Assembly: GCA_038749105.1 (NCBI GenBank)
Contig: JBCDIM010000035.1
Location: 1 to 37,912 of the forward strand
Origin: JBCCOW01 sp038749105
Lineage (GTDB): Bacteria > Planctomycetota > Phycisphaerae > Phycisphaerales > Phycisphaeraceae
Direction: 5' to 3'
Length of the DNA: 37,912 nt
A program made the translations under genes and the position numbers. Below, one piece after another: positions 6,669 through 15,259 of this stretch. Within the stretch, counting starts at the first letter, position 1. The number at the start of each line of letters is the position of its first letter. Below the pieces are notes generated by a model that did no database searches, was not told the DNA's origin, and saw nothing but the letters and a program-made list of their open reading frames with translations.

Positions 6669-7973
6669 ATGCCCGACGTGACCGCCACCACACCCGGACG
6701 CGGCCAAGCCAAGCCGCGGCACGCCCGACGCTGGCTCGGGCGCGGGGTCTACGCCCTGCTGGACCAGGGGCTCTACGCGGCGGGCAACTTCGCCGTCCAG
6801 GTCCTACTCGCCCGGCTCCTGCCCGAGGCCGACTACGGCGCGTTCGCCGCCGGCTACGCCCTGCTCATCCTCTTCGGGGCAGTCCACACCTCGTTCCTCA
6901 CCGAGCCCATGCTCGTCTTCGGCTCCGGCCGATACCGCCCCCGCCTGCCCGCCTACCTCCACCAGCTGCTGCGCTCGCACCTCAAGCTCACCGCCGGCTT
7001 CGCCGCTGCCATGCTCGCCTGCGCCGCCCTCGCCTACTCCGCCCAACAGGCCGCCCTCGCCGAAGCCCTCGCCGCCTTCAGCGTCGCTCAGCTGCTCATC
7101 CTCCTGCCCTGGATGCTCCGCGACGCCGCCTATGTCGAGTCCAACCCCCGCTGCGCCGCCATCGCCTCGGGGCTCTACTGCCTCACCCTCTTCGCCGGCC
7201 TCACCGTCGTCCAGCTCACCGGCACGCTCCGCATCGCCTCCGCCGTCGCCGTCATGGCCGCCGCCTCCGCCGTCGCCTCCGCCTACCTCATCCCCGCCCT
7301 CCGCATCCCGCTAAAACCACCCCACGCCCTGCCCCACCGCTTCCGCCCCGCCCTCGCCCGCCACCGGCGCTACGGCAAGTGGGCCGCCCCCACCAACCTC
7401 ATCCGCTTCCTCCCCGAGCACTTCCCCTTCCTCATCCTGCCCTACCTCCTGTCCTATGCCGACAACGGCGGCTACAAGGCGATGAACAACCTCACCGTCC
7501 CGTTCATCCTGCTCATCGCTTCCATGTCCGCCCTCACCCTGCCCGTTCTCGTCCGCAGGCTGCAAGAGCCCGGCTTCAACCGACTCCTCACCGGACTTAC
7601 CCTCGGCGTAGCCCTCCCACCACTCATCTGCTGGCCCCTCATCGCCGGCCTCGCCGACTGGCACATCCCCCTGATCTACGGCGGCAAGTACCTCGACGAC
7701 ACCCACCTGCTCTGGATCCTCGGCATCATCCCCGCCGTCGCCGCCGTCCACACCCTCCTCCACGCCGCCTTCAAGGCCGCCGAGCAGCCCCGCCGCGTCT
7801 TCCCCTGCGCCGTCGCCGCCTGTCTCGTGCTGCTCACCGCCTGCTGGCCGATGACCCACACCTTCGGGCTCACCGGGATGGCCCTCACCGTCCTCGCCTC
7901 CCACCTCGCCCAGGCCATCGTCGCCCTGGTCCTGATCCGGAAGCTCCACCACCCGCCTGTAGCCAACGCCTAG
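6669..7973 (+). CDS. Polysaccharide flippase, MATE/Wzx-like
   Basis: A 434-residue membrane protein with about 12 hydrophobic segments and an N-terminal block typical of the polysaccharide-exporter branch of the MOP superfamily (VYALLDQGLYAAGNFAVQVLLARLLPEADYG). Such proteins flip lipid-linked glycans across the inner membrane. ATG 6669 is preferred; a GTG at 6606 would add a polar leader. Its stop lies 4 bases from the stop of a convergent glycosyltransferase gene, which supports a shared role in surface polysaccharide assembly. Confidence 0.8.
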   Translation: MPDVTATTPGRGQAKPRHARRWLGRGVYALLDQGLYAAGNFAVQVLLARLLPEADYGAFAAGYALLILFGAVHTSFLTEPMLVFGSGRYRPRLPAYLHQLLRSHLKLTAGFAAAMLACAALAYSAQQAALAEALAAFSVAQLLILLPWMLRDAAYVESNPRCAAIASGLYCLTLFAGLTVVQLTGTLRIASAVAVMAAASAVASAYLIPALRIPLKPPHALPHRFRPALARHRRYGKWAAPTNLIRFLPEHFPFLILPYLLSYADNGGYKAMNNLTVPFILLIASMSALTLPVLVRRLQEPGFNRLLTGLTLGVALPPLICWPLIAGLADWHIPLIYGGKYLDDTHLLWILGIIPAVAAVHTLLHAAFKAAEQPRRVFPCAVAACLVLLTACWPMTHTFGLTGMALTVLASHLAQAIVALVLIRKLHHPPVANA

Positions 7974-7977
7974 TCCT

Positions 7978-9210
7978 CTACTCCACCTCTACGCCCACGC
8001 CCCGCCGCACCCGCCCCACCCGCCCTACCCGCCCTACCCGCTCCCGCACCGCCACCAGCTGCTCCAGCTCCTTCTCCAGCACCGCCCCCAACGCCGCGGT
8101 CGAGAACGACGCCTCGAACCGCTTTCGTCCCGCCGCCGCGATCGCCCCCCGCAACGCCGGATCTCCCGCAAGCCGCTCGATCTCGTCCGCTAGCCCGATG
8201 CCACTTCCGGGGGCGCACCCCGCCACCTCCACGCCCACCGCCAGCTCCCGACGCACCGCCGGCGTCGCCGCAGTCAGCACACACCGCCCCATCGCTAGGC
8301 CCTGAACGACCTTGTTCGGCACCACCCGCCGCGCCTTGGCCGTGTCCCCAAACACACCCAACACCACATCCGCCCCGACAATCTTCTCGACCAACTCACG
8401 CTCGGGCACATAGCCCGACCACCGCACGTTCGTGAGCCCCATCTCGGCCGTCCGCTGCTTCAGCCGCGCCGTCCAGGGGCCCTGATCCCCCACCATCTCC
8501 ACCTCGACCGCCACCCCCCGCTCCGCCAGCCGCCTCGCCGCCTCCAGCACCCACTCTCCGCCGTGCAACGGCGTGTACTCCGCGTACTGCAACACCCGAA
8601 GCGGCGTCCCCGCACGAGGCGACGCAGCTTCCGCCGCTTTGTGCCCGATGGCAAACACCTTCTCATCCACGCCCACCGGCAGCGCCATCATCTTGCTCTT
8701 CCGCACATGGAACAGCCGCCGGAAAAACAGCTCGTGCTCCGGCGTGTCCACCACCACCCGGTCCGACAGCTTGCACGACCAGTAGTCCCAGAACCGCAGC
8801 AGCTTCGCCGTCCAGCTCTTCTTCGGGAACAGCTTCCGGTCCCGCACCGCCGAGTCGTACCAGGAAATGAACGCATCGAACACCACCGGCCGACCCGTCA
8901 GCTTCCCGATCAGCCCCGCCAACGGCACATCCGTATGCCCCGGGAACCCCACCCAGATCACATCGCACCGCCTCGCCTTCCACAACGCCTCCGGCACCAG
9001 CGACACCATCGCCCACAACAGCCGAACCCCCAGATACCCCCGCGCCCAGAACCCCACCCACGGCGACTCGTGCACCCGCAGCTTCTCCCACACCTTCCGG
9101 TGTGCCACCTCCACCTCGACCTCACCACCCCCCGCCGACCGCAGCGCCGCCGCCACCGAACGGTTCCGCGGATACCCTCGGTCATACAGTCCCAACATCA
9201 AGACACGCAC
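7978..9210 (-). CDS. Glycosyltransferase, GT4-like (GT-B fold)
   Basis: A 410-residue protein with the two-domain GT-B pattern: an N-terminal half starting VRVLMLGLYDRGYPRNRS and a donor-binding half with LRVLQYAEYTPLHGGEWVLEAA and VVPNKVVQGLAMGRCVLTA, the nucleotide-sugar region of family 4 enzymes. The sugar cannot be deduced. The C-terminus ends in a low-complexity VGRVGRVGR tail encoded by a 9-bp tandem repeat. GTG 9210 is chosen because it starts the first Rossmann strand; GTG 9237 and ATG 9198 are alternatives. It is divergent from the sulfatase gene. Confidence 0.8.
   Translation of the reverse strand: MRVLMLGLYDRGYPRNRSVAAALRSAGGGEVEVEVAHRKVWEKLRVHESPWVGFWARGYLGVRLLWAMVSLVPEALWKARRCDVIWVGFPGHTDVPLAGLIGKLTGRPVVFDAFISWYDSAVRDRKLFPKKSWTAKLLRFWDYWSCKLSDRVVVDTPEHELFFRRLFHVRKSKMMALPVGVDEKVFAIGHKAAEAASPRAGTPLRVLQYAEYTPLHGGEWVLEAARRLAERGVAVEVEMVGDQGPWTARLKQRTAEMGLTNVRWSGYVPERELVEKIVGADVVLGVFGDTAKARRVVPNKVVQGLAMGRCVLTAATPAVRRELAVGVEVAGCAPGSGIGLADEIERLAGDPALRGAIAAAGRKRFEASFSTAALGAVLEKELEQLVAVRERVGRVGRVGRVRRGVGVEVE
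8011..8037. repeat. 9-bp tandem repeat in the glycosyltransferase tail
   Basis: Three 9-bp units, CCGCCCCAC, CCGCCCTAC and CCGCCCTAC, lie inside the 3' end of the glycosyltransferase gene and encode the tripeptide VGR three times. Because the period is a multiple of three, gain or loss of units keeps the frame. Confidence 0.85.
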
Positions 9211-9284
9211 CCGTTTATCGTAACCCCGCAGCCGCACCTCCGCGCCTCCTACCTCACTGACTCCTCGCTCCCCACGCCTCCAAC

Positions 9285-10748
9285 ATGAACGCCATCCTCC
9301 TCGTCTTCGACTCGCTCAACCGCCGGATGCTCCCGCCCTACAACCCCGACACCGAAGCGATCGCCCCCAACTTCGCCCGCCTCACCCGGAAGTCCGCCAC
9401 CTTCGACAACAGCTACGTCTGCTCCATGCCCTGCATGCCCGCGCGGCGTGACATGCACACCGGCCGACCCAGCTTCCTCCACCGCGGCTGGGGGCCACTC
9501 GACCCCTACGACGATTCCGTCCCCGAAATCCTCTCGCAGCACGGCGTCTACACCCACCTCATCACCGACCACTACCACTATTTTGAAGACGGCGGCGCCA
9601 ACTACCATGGCCGATTCGACTCCTGGGAAGCCTTCCGCGGCCAAGAAGGCGACCCCCACATCGGGCAGGTCGACGACCCCGTGATCCCCAACCACCTCAA
9701 CGGCAAGGGCCGTCGCCAGGACTGGGTCAACCGAGAGTACCTCCACACCGAAGCCGACTACCCCCAGACCCAAACCTTCAACGCCGGGCTCCGCTTCCTC
9801 GAACGCAACGCCCACACCGATAAACCCTGGATGCTCCAGCTCGAGACCTTCGACCCCCACGAACCCTTTGTCTCGCCCGACACCTTCCTCGACCAATACC
9901 CCACCGACTACGACGGGCCCCTCTTCGACTGGCCCGGATACCGGGAAGTCACCGAAACCCCCGAGCAGGTCGCCGAGGCACGCCGCAAGTACCTCGCCCT
10001 GCTCACCCAGTGCGACCACTCCCTCGGCCGTGTCCTCGACCACATGGATCAGCACAACCGCTGGGACGACACCCTCCTGATCGTCATGACCGATCACGGC
10101 TACTTCCTCGGCGAACGCAACTTCTGGGCCAAGAACTGGATGCCCCTCTATAACGAAGTCGCCCACACCCCGCTGTTCATCCACGACCCCCGCGCCCCCC
10201 ACGCCGACGGTCAACGCCGCGCCGCACTCACCCAGCCCGCCATCGACTGCGCCCCCACCCTGCTCAAGTTCTTCGGCCTCGAACCCACCCCCGACATGAC
10301 CGCCCACGACCTCGGGCCCACCGTCGCCAACGACACCCCCGCACACGCCGAATGCCTCTTCGGCTACCACGACAGCTTCACCAACTACACCGACGGCCGA
10401 TACGTCTACCTCCGCAGCCCAGTCCTCCAGAACCACTGCCCCGAGTACCTGCTCATGTGTTCGAGGATGCGCGGCTTTCGGAACATGGCCCAGGCCGAAC
10501 TCGCCCCGCCATTCTCCTTCACCAAGAACATGCCCGTCCTGCGTACGGCCCCGATAGGTAAACCCACCCCGGTCCAACACACCCCCGAACACCTGCTGTT
10601 CGACCTCGAAGCCGACCCCGGCCAAGAGCGCCCCCTCAACGACCACGAACTCGAAGCACGACTCTGCAGCCGCATGGCACAACTCATGCACGACCTCGAC
10701 GCGCCCCCCGAACAATTCGACCGCATGGGCCTCACCCCACCCAACTAA
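9285..10748 (+). CDS. Sulfatase / alkaline-phosphatase superfamily hydrolase
   Basis: A 487-residue protein beginning MNAILLVFDSLNRR, with no signal peptide. The formylglycine motif C50-M-P-A-R54 (in CSMPCMPARRDMHTG) is present, so maturation by a formylglycine-generating enzyme or anSME would be needed; neither is in this window. Metal-site features include D9 and the later VMTDHGYFLGE block. Length and motifs fit sulfatases or phosphonate monoester hydrolases; the substrate is unknown. It converges with priA, with a palindrome in the 47-base gap. Confidence 0.9.
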   Translation: MNAILLVFDSLNRRMLPPYNPDTEAIAPNFARLTRKSATFDNSYVCSMPCMPARRDMHTGRPSFLHRGWGPLDPYDDSVPEILSQHGVYTHLITDHYHYFEDGGANYHGRFDSWEAFRGQEGDPHIGQVDDPVIPNHLNGKGRRQDWVNREYLHTEADYPQTQTFNAGLRFLERNAHTDKPWMLQLETFDPHEPFVSPDTFLDQYPTDYDGPLFDWPGYREVTETPEQVAEARRKYLALLTQCDHSLGRVLDHMDQHNRWDDTLLIVMTDHGYFLGERNFWAKNWMPLYNEVAHTPLFIHDPRAPHADGQRRAALTQPAIDCAPTLLKFFGLEPTPDMTAHDLGPTVANDTPAHAECLFGYHDSFTNYTDGRYVYLRSPVLQNHCPEYLLMCSRMRGFRNMAQAELAPPFSFTKNMPVLRTAPIGKPTPVQHTPEHLLFDLEADPGQERPLNDHELEARLCSRMAQLMHDLDAPPEQFDRMGLTPPN

Positions 10749-10763
10749 CCCACCCGCCCTCGA

Positions 10764-10788
10764 AGCCCCCGGATTCCATCCGTGGGCT
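10764..10788. repeat. Palindrome between the sulfatase and priA stops
   Basis: AGCCCCCGGAT (10764-10774) and ATCCGTGGGCT (10778-10788) pair over 11 bp with one mismatch around a 3-base loop. The ends (AGCCC and GGGCTCC) match the two palindromes inside priA, so it looks like a member of the same family. Its place between convergent stops would also let it end transcription, although no T run follows on either strand. Confidence 0.7.
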
Positions 10789-10795
10789 CCCCCCA

Positions 10796-13297
10796 TCACA
10801 GCAGCGCAATCGGGTCCACATCCACCGCCGTATGCGCATCGCTCACCAACTCCCCCGCGTTCCGCAGCGCCGTCATCACCCGCTGCAACCCCGCAGCGCT
10901 CGGCCCCAGCAGCTCCACCTGCACCCGGAAGTGATCCGCCACCCGCGCGATCGGACACGGCATCGGCCCCCTGACCCGCACCTGCGCATCGCCTAAAGCC
11001 CGGGGGTCGCCACCCCTGGGCTCCTGCCCCGCAGGCGATATCGCTCCCGCCGCCTCCCGCAGCCCCGCCGCCAACCGCCCCGCACGCACGTTCGCCTTCG
11101 CCTGGTCCTTGTCCCGGCACACGATCCGAACCATGCGAGCGCTCGGCGGGAGCCCCGATGCCTCCCGCAACCGCATCTCCCGCTCCGCAAACCCCGCGTA
11201 ATCGTGCGTCGCCGCCAACGCCACCGCCGGCTCGCTCGGCGAAAAGCTCTGCACCACCACTCTGCCCCCTGCCTCCGGCCCCGTCCCCCGACCCGCACGA
11301 CCCGCCACCTGCGACACCAGCTGAAACGTCCGCTCCGCCGACCGGAAGTCCGGGAAATTCAAACTCGTGTCCGCGCTGATCACCCCAACCAACCGCACCC
11401 CGGGGAAGTCCAGCCCCTTCGCGATCATCTGCGTCCCCATCAGCACCTTCGTCTCCCCCCGCCCAAACGCTCCCAGCACCCGCTCGTAGTCCCCCGCCCG
11501 CTTCATCGTGTCCGAGTCCATCCGGCGATAACTCACCCCCGGGAACTTCGACTGGAACTCCTCCTCCACCCGCTGCGTGCCCAGCCCGAACACACTGATC
11601 TTCTTCCCGCACACCGGGCACGCGCTCGGCAGCACCGTCTCCGCCTCGCAGTGGTGACACCGAAGCAGCCCGCCCCTCGGCAGCTGCTTGTTCACGTGGT
11701 ACACCATCGTCGCGTCGCAGTGGTCACACGCCATCTGCCAACCACAGGTGTGGTCCGGGCACGCAATGTAGTTCGCATACCCCCGCCGATTCAGCAGCAG
11801 CATCGCCTGCCCCCCGCTCTCCAGCACCGCCTCCAGCCGCTTCTCCATCGCCCGGCTCATCAGATGCACCCCTCGCCGCTCCCGCCGCTCCGCCACCATG
11901 TCCACCACCTCCACCTTCGGCAGCACCGCCCCCGGCACCCGCTCGGGCAGACTCAGATAACTCCACACTCCAGCATCTTTCATCTTCGATCTTGCATCTT
12001 TTTTCGCCCGCGCATAACTCTCCAACGCCGGCGTCGCACTCCCGAGCACCACCGGGATCCCCAAGCCCTGCGCCCGCTTGATCGCCACGTCCCGCGCGTG
12101 GTACCTCGGCAGCTGGTCCTGCTTGTACGACCCGTCGTGCTCCTCATCCACCACGATCAACCCCAACCGCGGCAGCGGCGCAAATACCGCCGACCGCGCC
12201 CCCACCACCACGTCCACCTCCCCCGCCCGCGCCCGCTGCCACTCCGCGTGCCGCTGCCCCGCCGTCAGCCCCGAGTGCAACACCGCCACCCGCTCGAACC
12301 GACCCACAAACCGCGACACCGTCTGCGGCGTCAACGCGATCTCCGGCACCAACACAATCACCCCACCACCCCCGGAAGCAAACCCCGCTTCTCCCACGCA
12401 CTCTATAGCCCGGGGGTCGCCACCCCGGGGCTCCGCGCGACCGATGCCCTGCCCCTCCCCCAACAACTCCTCGATCAACCGCAGATACACCTCCGTCTTG
12501 CCCGACCCCGTCACCCCGTGCAACAGGTGCACCCCAAACCGGCCCAAGCCGCCCCGCAGCCGCTCGAGCGCCGACGCCTGCCCCGCCGACAACTCCACCC
12601 GAACACGTTCACGCCCGCCCTCTACCTCCTGACTCCTTACTCCGTACTCCTTACTCCTCAACTCCAACACCCCCATCTCCACCAGCCGCCGCACCGGCCC
12701 CACCGTCTTCGCCCCCGCCCGATCCGCCAGCTCTTTCTCCTCCACCCACCCCCCATCCGCCGCCGCTGCCACCTCCACCACCCGCCGCTGCAGCGCGGTG
12801 AGCTTCATCTCATCCTCTGTCCCTTCCACCTTCCACCTTCCATCTTCCATCTTGCCGCTCCGCACCCGCACCACCCGCTTCACCCCACCCGCACGCTGCC
12901 CCACCCCCCGCCGCACCCCCGCCGGCGTCATCGCCTGCAGCACCATCCCCAGCGGACAGACGTAGTACCCCGCGATCCACCGCGCAAGCTCCACCAACTC
13001 CCCCGGCAATCCACTCCGCGAAACCACCCGCTCCACACCCTTCACCTTCCCCACCGCCAACCCCGCCGGCGGCTGATCACACACCCCCACCACCACCCCC
13101 TCCACCCGCTTCCGGCCCAACGGCACCACCACCCGATCCCCCACCCCCGGAAGCCCGCGCTCATCGAGCGTGGGCCCTACCCCATACGTCAGCCCGCCGT
13201 ACCCCCCGTCAAACCCTCGCTCCACCGCCACCGTGACATAACCCACCCAGTCGGCAGTCTCACCCTCGCGTCTATCTCCAAACAAAGCGCCCGACAT
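10796..13297 (-). CDS. priA: Primosomal helicase PriA with five repeat insertions
   Basis: An 833-residue replication-restart helicase. Visible are the N-terminal DNA-binding domain, Walker A GVTGSGKT (261-268), the DEEH box (VDEEHDGSYKQDQLPRYHARD), the zinc-binding cysteine pairs (CPDHTC, CDHC, CHHC, CPVC) and helicase motifs such as GTQMIAKGLDFPGV and QVAGRAGRG. It is longer than the usual ~730-750 residues. The extra length includes five low-complexity inserts at about 149-158, 213-224, 288-299, 433-442 and 758-769, each encoded by repetitive DNA described separately. All keep the frame and avoid the catalytic motifs. The upstream amidase gene ends in its own terminator, so priA probably has its own promoter. 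Confidence 0.95.
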   Translation of the reverse strand: MSGALFGDRREGETADWVGYVTVAVERGFDGGYGGLTYGVGPTLDERGLPGVGDRVVVPLGRKRVEGVVVGVCDQPPAGLAVGKVKGVERVVSRSGLPGELVELARWIAGYYVCPLGMVLQAMTPAGVRRGVGQRAGGVKRVVRVRSGKMEDGRWKVEGTEDEMKLTALQRRVVEVAAAADGGWVEEKELADRAGAKTVGPVRRLVEMGVLELRSKEYGVRSQEVEGGRERVRVELSAGQASALERLRGGLGRFGVHLLHGVTGSGKTEVYLRLIEELLGEGQGIGRAEPRGGDPRAIECVGEAGFASGGGGVIVLVPEIALTPQTVSRFVGRFERVAVLHSGLTAGQRHAEWQRARAGEVDVVVGARSAVFAPLPRLGLIVVDEEHDGSYKQDQLPRYHARDVAIKRAQGLGIPVVLGSATPALESYARAKKDARSKMKDAGVWSYLSLPERVPGAVLPKVEVVDMVAERRERRGVHLMSRAMEKRLEAVLESGGQAMLLLNRRGYANYIACPDHTCGWQMACDHCDATMVYHVNKQLPRGGLLRCHHCEAETVLPSACPVCGKKISVFGLGTQRVEEEFQSKFPGVSYRRMDSDTMKRAGDYERVLGAFGRGETKVLMGTQMIAKGLDFPGVRLVGVISADTSLNFPDFRSAERTFQLVSQVAGRAGRGTGPEAGGRVVVQSFSPSEPAVALAATHDYAGFAEREMRLREASGLPPSARMVRIVCRDKDQAKANVRAGRLAAGLREAAGAISPAGQEPRGGDPRALGDAQVRVRGPMPCPIARVADHFRVQVELLGPSAAGLQRVMTALRNAGELVSDAHTAVDVDPIALL
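10993..11024. repeat. Palindromic element inside priA, copy A
   Basis: A 32-bp element, identical at 30 of 32 positions to the one at 12403-12434. Arms AGCCCGGGGGT and ACCCCTGGGCT flank a CGCC loop. On the minus strand it encodes EPRGGDPRA near the PriA C-terminus. Confidence 0.9.
11974..12001. repeat. Heptamer array CATCTTN x4 inside priA
   Basis: Four 7-bp units, CATCTTT, CATCTTC, GATCTTG and CATCTTT. They encode the KDARSKMKDA stretch between the SATPALESY and LSLPERV blocks of PriA, where the family normally has a short loop. Confidence 0.85.
12403..12434. repeat. Palindromic element inside priA, copy B
   Basis: The second copy of the 32-bp palindrome differs from copy A at two positions. 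It encodes EPRGGDPRA in the same frame as copy A, in an insertion between the helix after Walker A and the VLVPEIALTPQ strand of PriA. Confidence 0.9.
12626..12660. repeat. Heptamer array CTCCTTA x5 inside priA
   Basis: Five 7-bp units: CTCCTGA, CTCCTTA, CTCCGTA, CTCCTTA and CTCCTCA. They encode RSKEYGVRSQEV in the linker between the winged-helix region and the helicase core of PriA. Confidence 0.85.
12824..12851. repeat. Heptamer array TTCCAYC x4 inside priA
   Basis: Four 7-bp units, TTCCACC twice and TTCCATC twice. They encode KMEDGRWKVE in the linker after the N-terminal domain of PriA. Confidence 0.85.
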
Positions 13298-13318
13298 CCG
13301 CGCATGCTAGCCCCCATC

Positions 13319-13352
13319 AAAAAGACGCGGCAGGCGTCAAGCCTGCCGCGTC
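13319..13352 (-). terminator. Intrinsic terminator of the amidase gene
   Basis: GACGCGGCAGGC (13324-13335) and GCCTGCCGCGTC (13341-13352) form a perfect 12-bp stem with a GTCAA loop. On the minus strand the stem is followed directly by TTTTT. It lies between the amidase stop and the priA start and should separate their transcripts. Confidence 0.93.
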
Positions 13353-13401
13353 CATCCTGTTTTCATCTGCAGCCACGCCGCCCGTTGTCACTCAACCCCA
13401 A

Positions 13402-15045
13402 TCACGCCGCCCGACGCCGACGCCGAGCCGCGAGGCCCAACACCAGCACCAGACCGCCGCCGACCGCCGTCGGGCTCGGCACCAGGTTCGGCGCCACGCG
13501 GGCCAGCGTCGCCTGCTCGAAGTCGTAGGCGTAGCTCAGCAGCGCCCCGTCGCTGAACTGCGGCCCCGCGAACAGCACCCCGAACGGGCTGCCGTCGTCG
13601 AAGTACTCGAACGGCACCGTCACGCCGGAACCGCCGCCGAAGTCGGTTGGGGTGTAAACACCGCCGTAGCCCTGATTGCTGAATAACGGCGGCAGCGGCC
13701 CGCTGATCTGCGGGAACACCAGGCCATCGAGATCGTTAGCGAGCAGGAAGCCGGCGATCAGCGCATTCAGCTGAACCCGCACCGCCTCGACCGCGTCGAC
13801 CACCGCGTTGTATTCGGATTCCGAAGCGATCGGGAGCAGATCAATCTCGAATCCGTCGTTGTCGCCGACGGTATCAACGCCGGCCAGATCGGCGTACTCC
13901 TGCGAGCTATCGAAGATTGCGCCAGGCCCGAGGTTCTCGAAGTATGCGTTGAGCTCGAACGCGTTGGTCAGCGCCCGGTTCGAAGGGTCGAGAGCCGCCA
14001 ACCCGGAGCCCACGGCCGCAAGCACCAAGCCCGTGGCATCAACCACCTCGCCACCCTGCGATTCGATGACGCCCACGGCGTTGCTGAAGAACGCCTGAGC
14101 CTCAGGCGTCCGCGGCGGCCCGAAACCGATCGCACCGAGATCGAACGTGCCCAGGCGTGTGCCCACGAGCGACTGGTCGTCGAGAACGCTGGCGAATCCG
14201 CCGGTCGGGATGCCGCTGTCCGCACCAGCCGACTCAGGGTCACGCGGCGAAGGGCCCGCCAAGACATCCAACGCGATCGCGGCGTCGCGGACCGTCCGAG
14301 CCGTGGGACCCACCACATCGCGTGAGACATCCAGGGGCACGACACCGTCGGCCGGCACGAGGCCCTTGCTGGTGATCACGCCGACCAGGCCGTTGGCGGC
14401 GGAGGGGTTCTGGATCGATCCGGAGGTCTCGGTGCTCAGGCCGAGCACCGCGAAGCTGGCGTTGACCGCCACACCGGTGCCCGATGACGAGGCGCCCGGC
14501 GCCAGGTCCAGGTTGTACGGGTTGAAGGTCGGGCCGGCGAAGCTGGTCAGGTTTCGCGTGCCATCGGCGGCAAACGCCGGCAGGTTCGTCTTGCCCAGCA
14601 CAATCGCCCCGGCGGCCTCCAGCCGCTCGACGACCGTCGCCGACTGCTGCGGCGTCACATCCACGCCGCCGGCCGCAGACGTGAAGCCCGCGAACCCGGC
14701 CGTCGTAATCTCGCCCGCCCGGTCGATGTTGTCCTTCACGACCACCGGCACGCCGTGCAGCACGCCGACCGGCCCGCCCGCTGCATACGCCGCGTCGAGT
14801 TCCGCCGCACGCTGCAACGCGTCCGGGCTCAACGAGATGAACGCGTTGTAGACCGGATCGAAGGCCCGGATGCGGTTGAGATAGGTCTGCGTAAGTTCCA
14901 CCGCTGTAAATTCGCCAGCGGCGTAACCCTGCTGGACGTCGTCAACCGTCAGCTCAACGACCGACACCGCACCCGCGGTCGCGTGACCCGCGAAGCACAC
15001 AGCGATCGCGCAAAGGGCTTTTTGAGCCTTACCGATAAAAGACAT
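13402..15045 (-). CDS. Secreted amidase-signature protein with PEP-CTERM-like tail
   Basis: A 547-residue protein with a signal peptide (MSFIGKAQKALCAIAVCFAG, cleavage near HATAGA) and an amidase-signature domain: K104 in VVVKDNID, the cis-serine region PGASSSGTG (183-191) and the nucleophile S210 in ETSGSIQNP. All three catalytic positions are present, though the usual GGSIR motif is SGSIQ. The C-terminus VPSP, a hydrophobic helix and RRRRR fits a PEP-CTERM-type sorting signal of the VPSP variant. Substrate unknown. ATG 15045 is chosen because it starts the signal peptide; the frame runs 25 codons further upstream. Confidence 0.88.
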   Translation of the reverse strand: MSFIGKAQKALCAIAVCFAGHATAGAVSVVELTVDDVQQGYAAGEFTAVELTQTYLNRIRAFDPVYNAFISLSPDALQRAAELDAAYAAGGPVGVLHGVPVVVKDNIDRAGEITTAGFAGFTSAAGGVDVTPQQSATVVERLEAAGAIVLGKTNLPAFAADGTRNLTSFAGPTFNPYNLDLAPGASSSGTGVAVNASFAVLGLSTETSGSIQNPSAANGLVGVITSKGLVPADGVVPLDVSRDVVGPTARTVRDAAIALDVLAGPSPRDPESAGADSGIPTGGFASVLDDQSLVGTRLGTFDLGAIGFGPPRTPEAQAFFSNAVGVIESQGGEVVDATGLVLAAVGSGLAALDPSNRALTNAFELNAYFENLGPGAIFDSSQEYADLAGVDTVGDNDGFEIDLLPIASESEYNAVVDAVEAVRVQLNALIAGFLLANDLDGLVFPQISGPLPPLFSNQGYGGVYTPTDFGGGSGVTVPFEYFDDGSPFGVLFAGPQFSDGALLSYAYDFEQATLARVAPNLVPSPTAVGGGLVLVLGLAARRRRRAA

Positions 15046-15170
15046 GGGATTGTTTCTCACTTCCTGGTCTTGGAGATTCTGGTCCATGAACCTGCTGAGT
15101 ACCCGGTCGAGAGACAACAAGACTCGGCCGGCACAGCGCTTTTATTGCGGTTCATGCGGCAGGCAACCCG

Positions 15171-15198
15171 AACATAGCGTTCACACAGAAACAGTCAA
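15171..15198 (-). promoter_or_regulatory. Sigma-70-type promoter for the amidase gene
   Basis: On the minus strand, TTGACT (15193-15198) and TATGTT (15171-15176) are separated by 16 bases. This would start transcription about 120 bases before the amidase ATG. It is a pattern match only. Confidence 0.5.
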
Positions 15199-15259
15199 CG
15201 CATGACGTCTGATTTTAACATCGATACTTATCCGTCCTGATCCGACATTCCACAAGGCG

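Noticed and set aside
6560..8305. A 581-codon open frame on the plus strand
   Set aside because: It overlaps the flippase gene in another frame and is Arg/Pro/His-rich; a high-GC artefact.
9249..11660. An 803-codon open frame on the minus strand
   Set aside because: It runs antisense to the sulfatase and in another frame of priA. The composition is low-complexity Gly/Val/Glu and no motif is present.
11204..13528. A 774-codon open frame on the plus strand
   Set aside because: It is antisense to priA, with His/Arg/Pro-rich translation and no domain.
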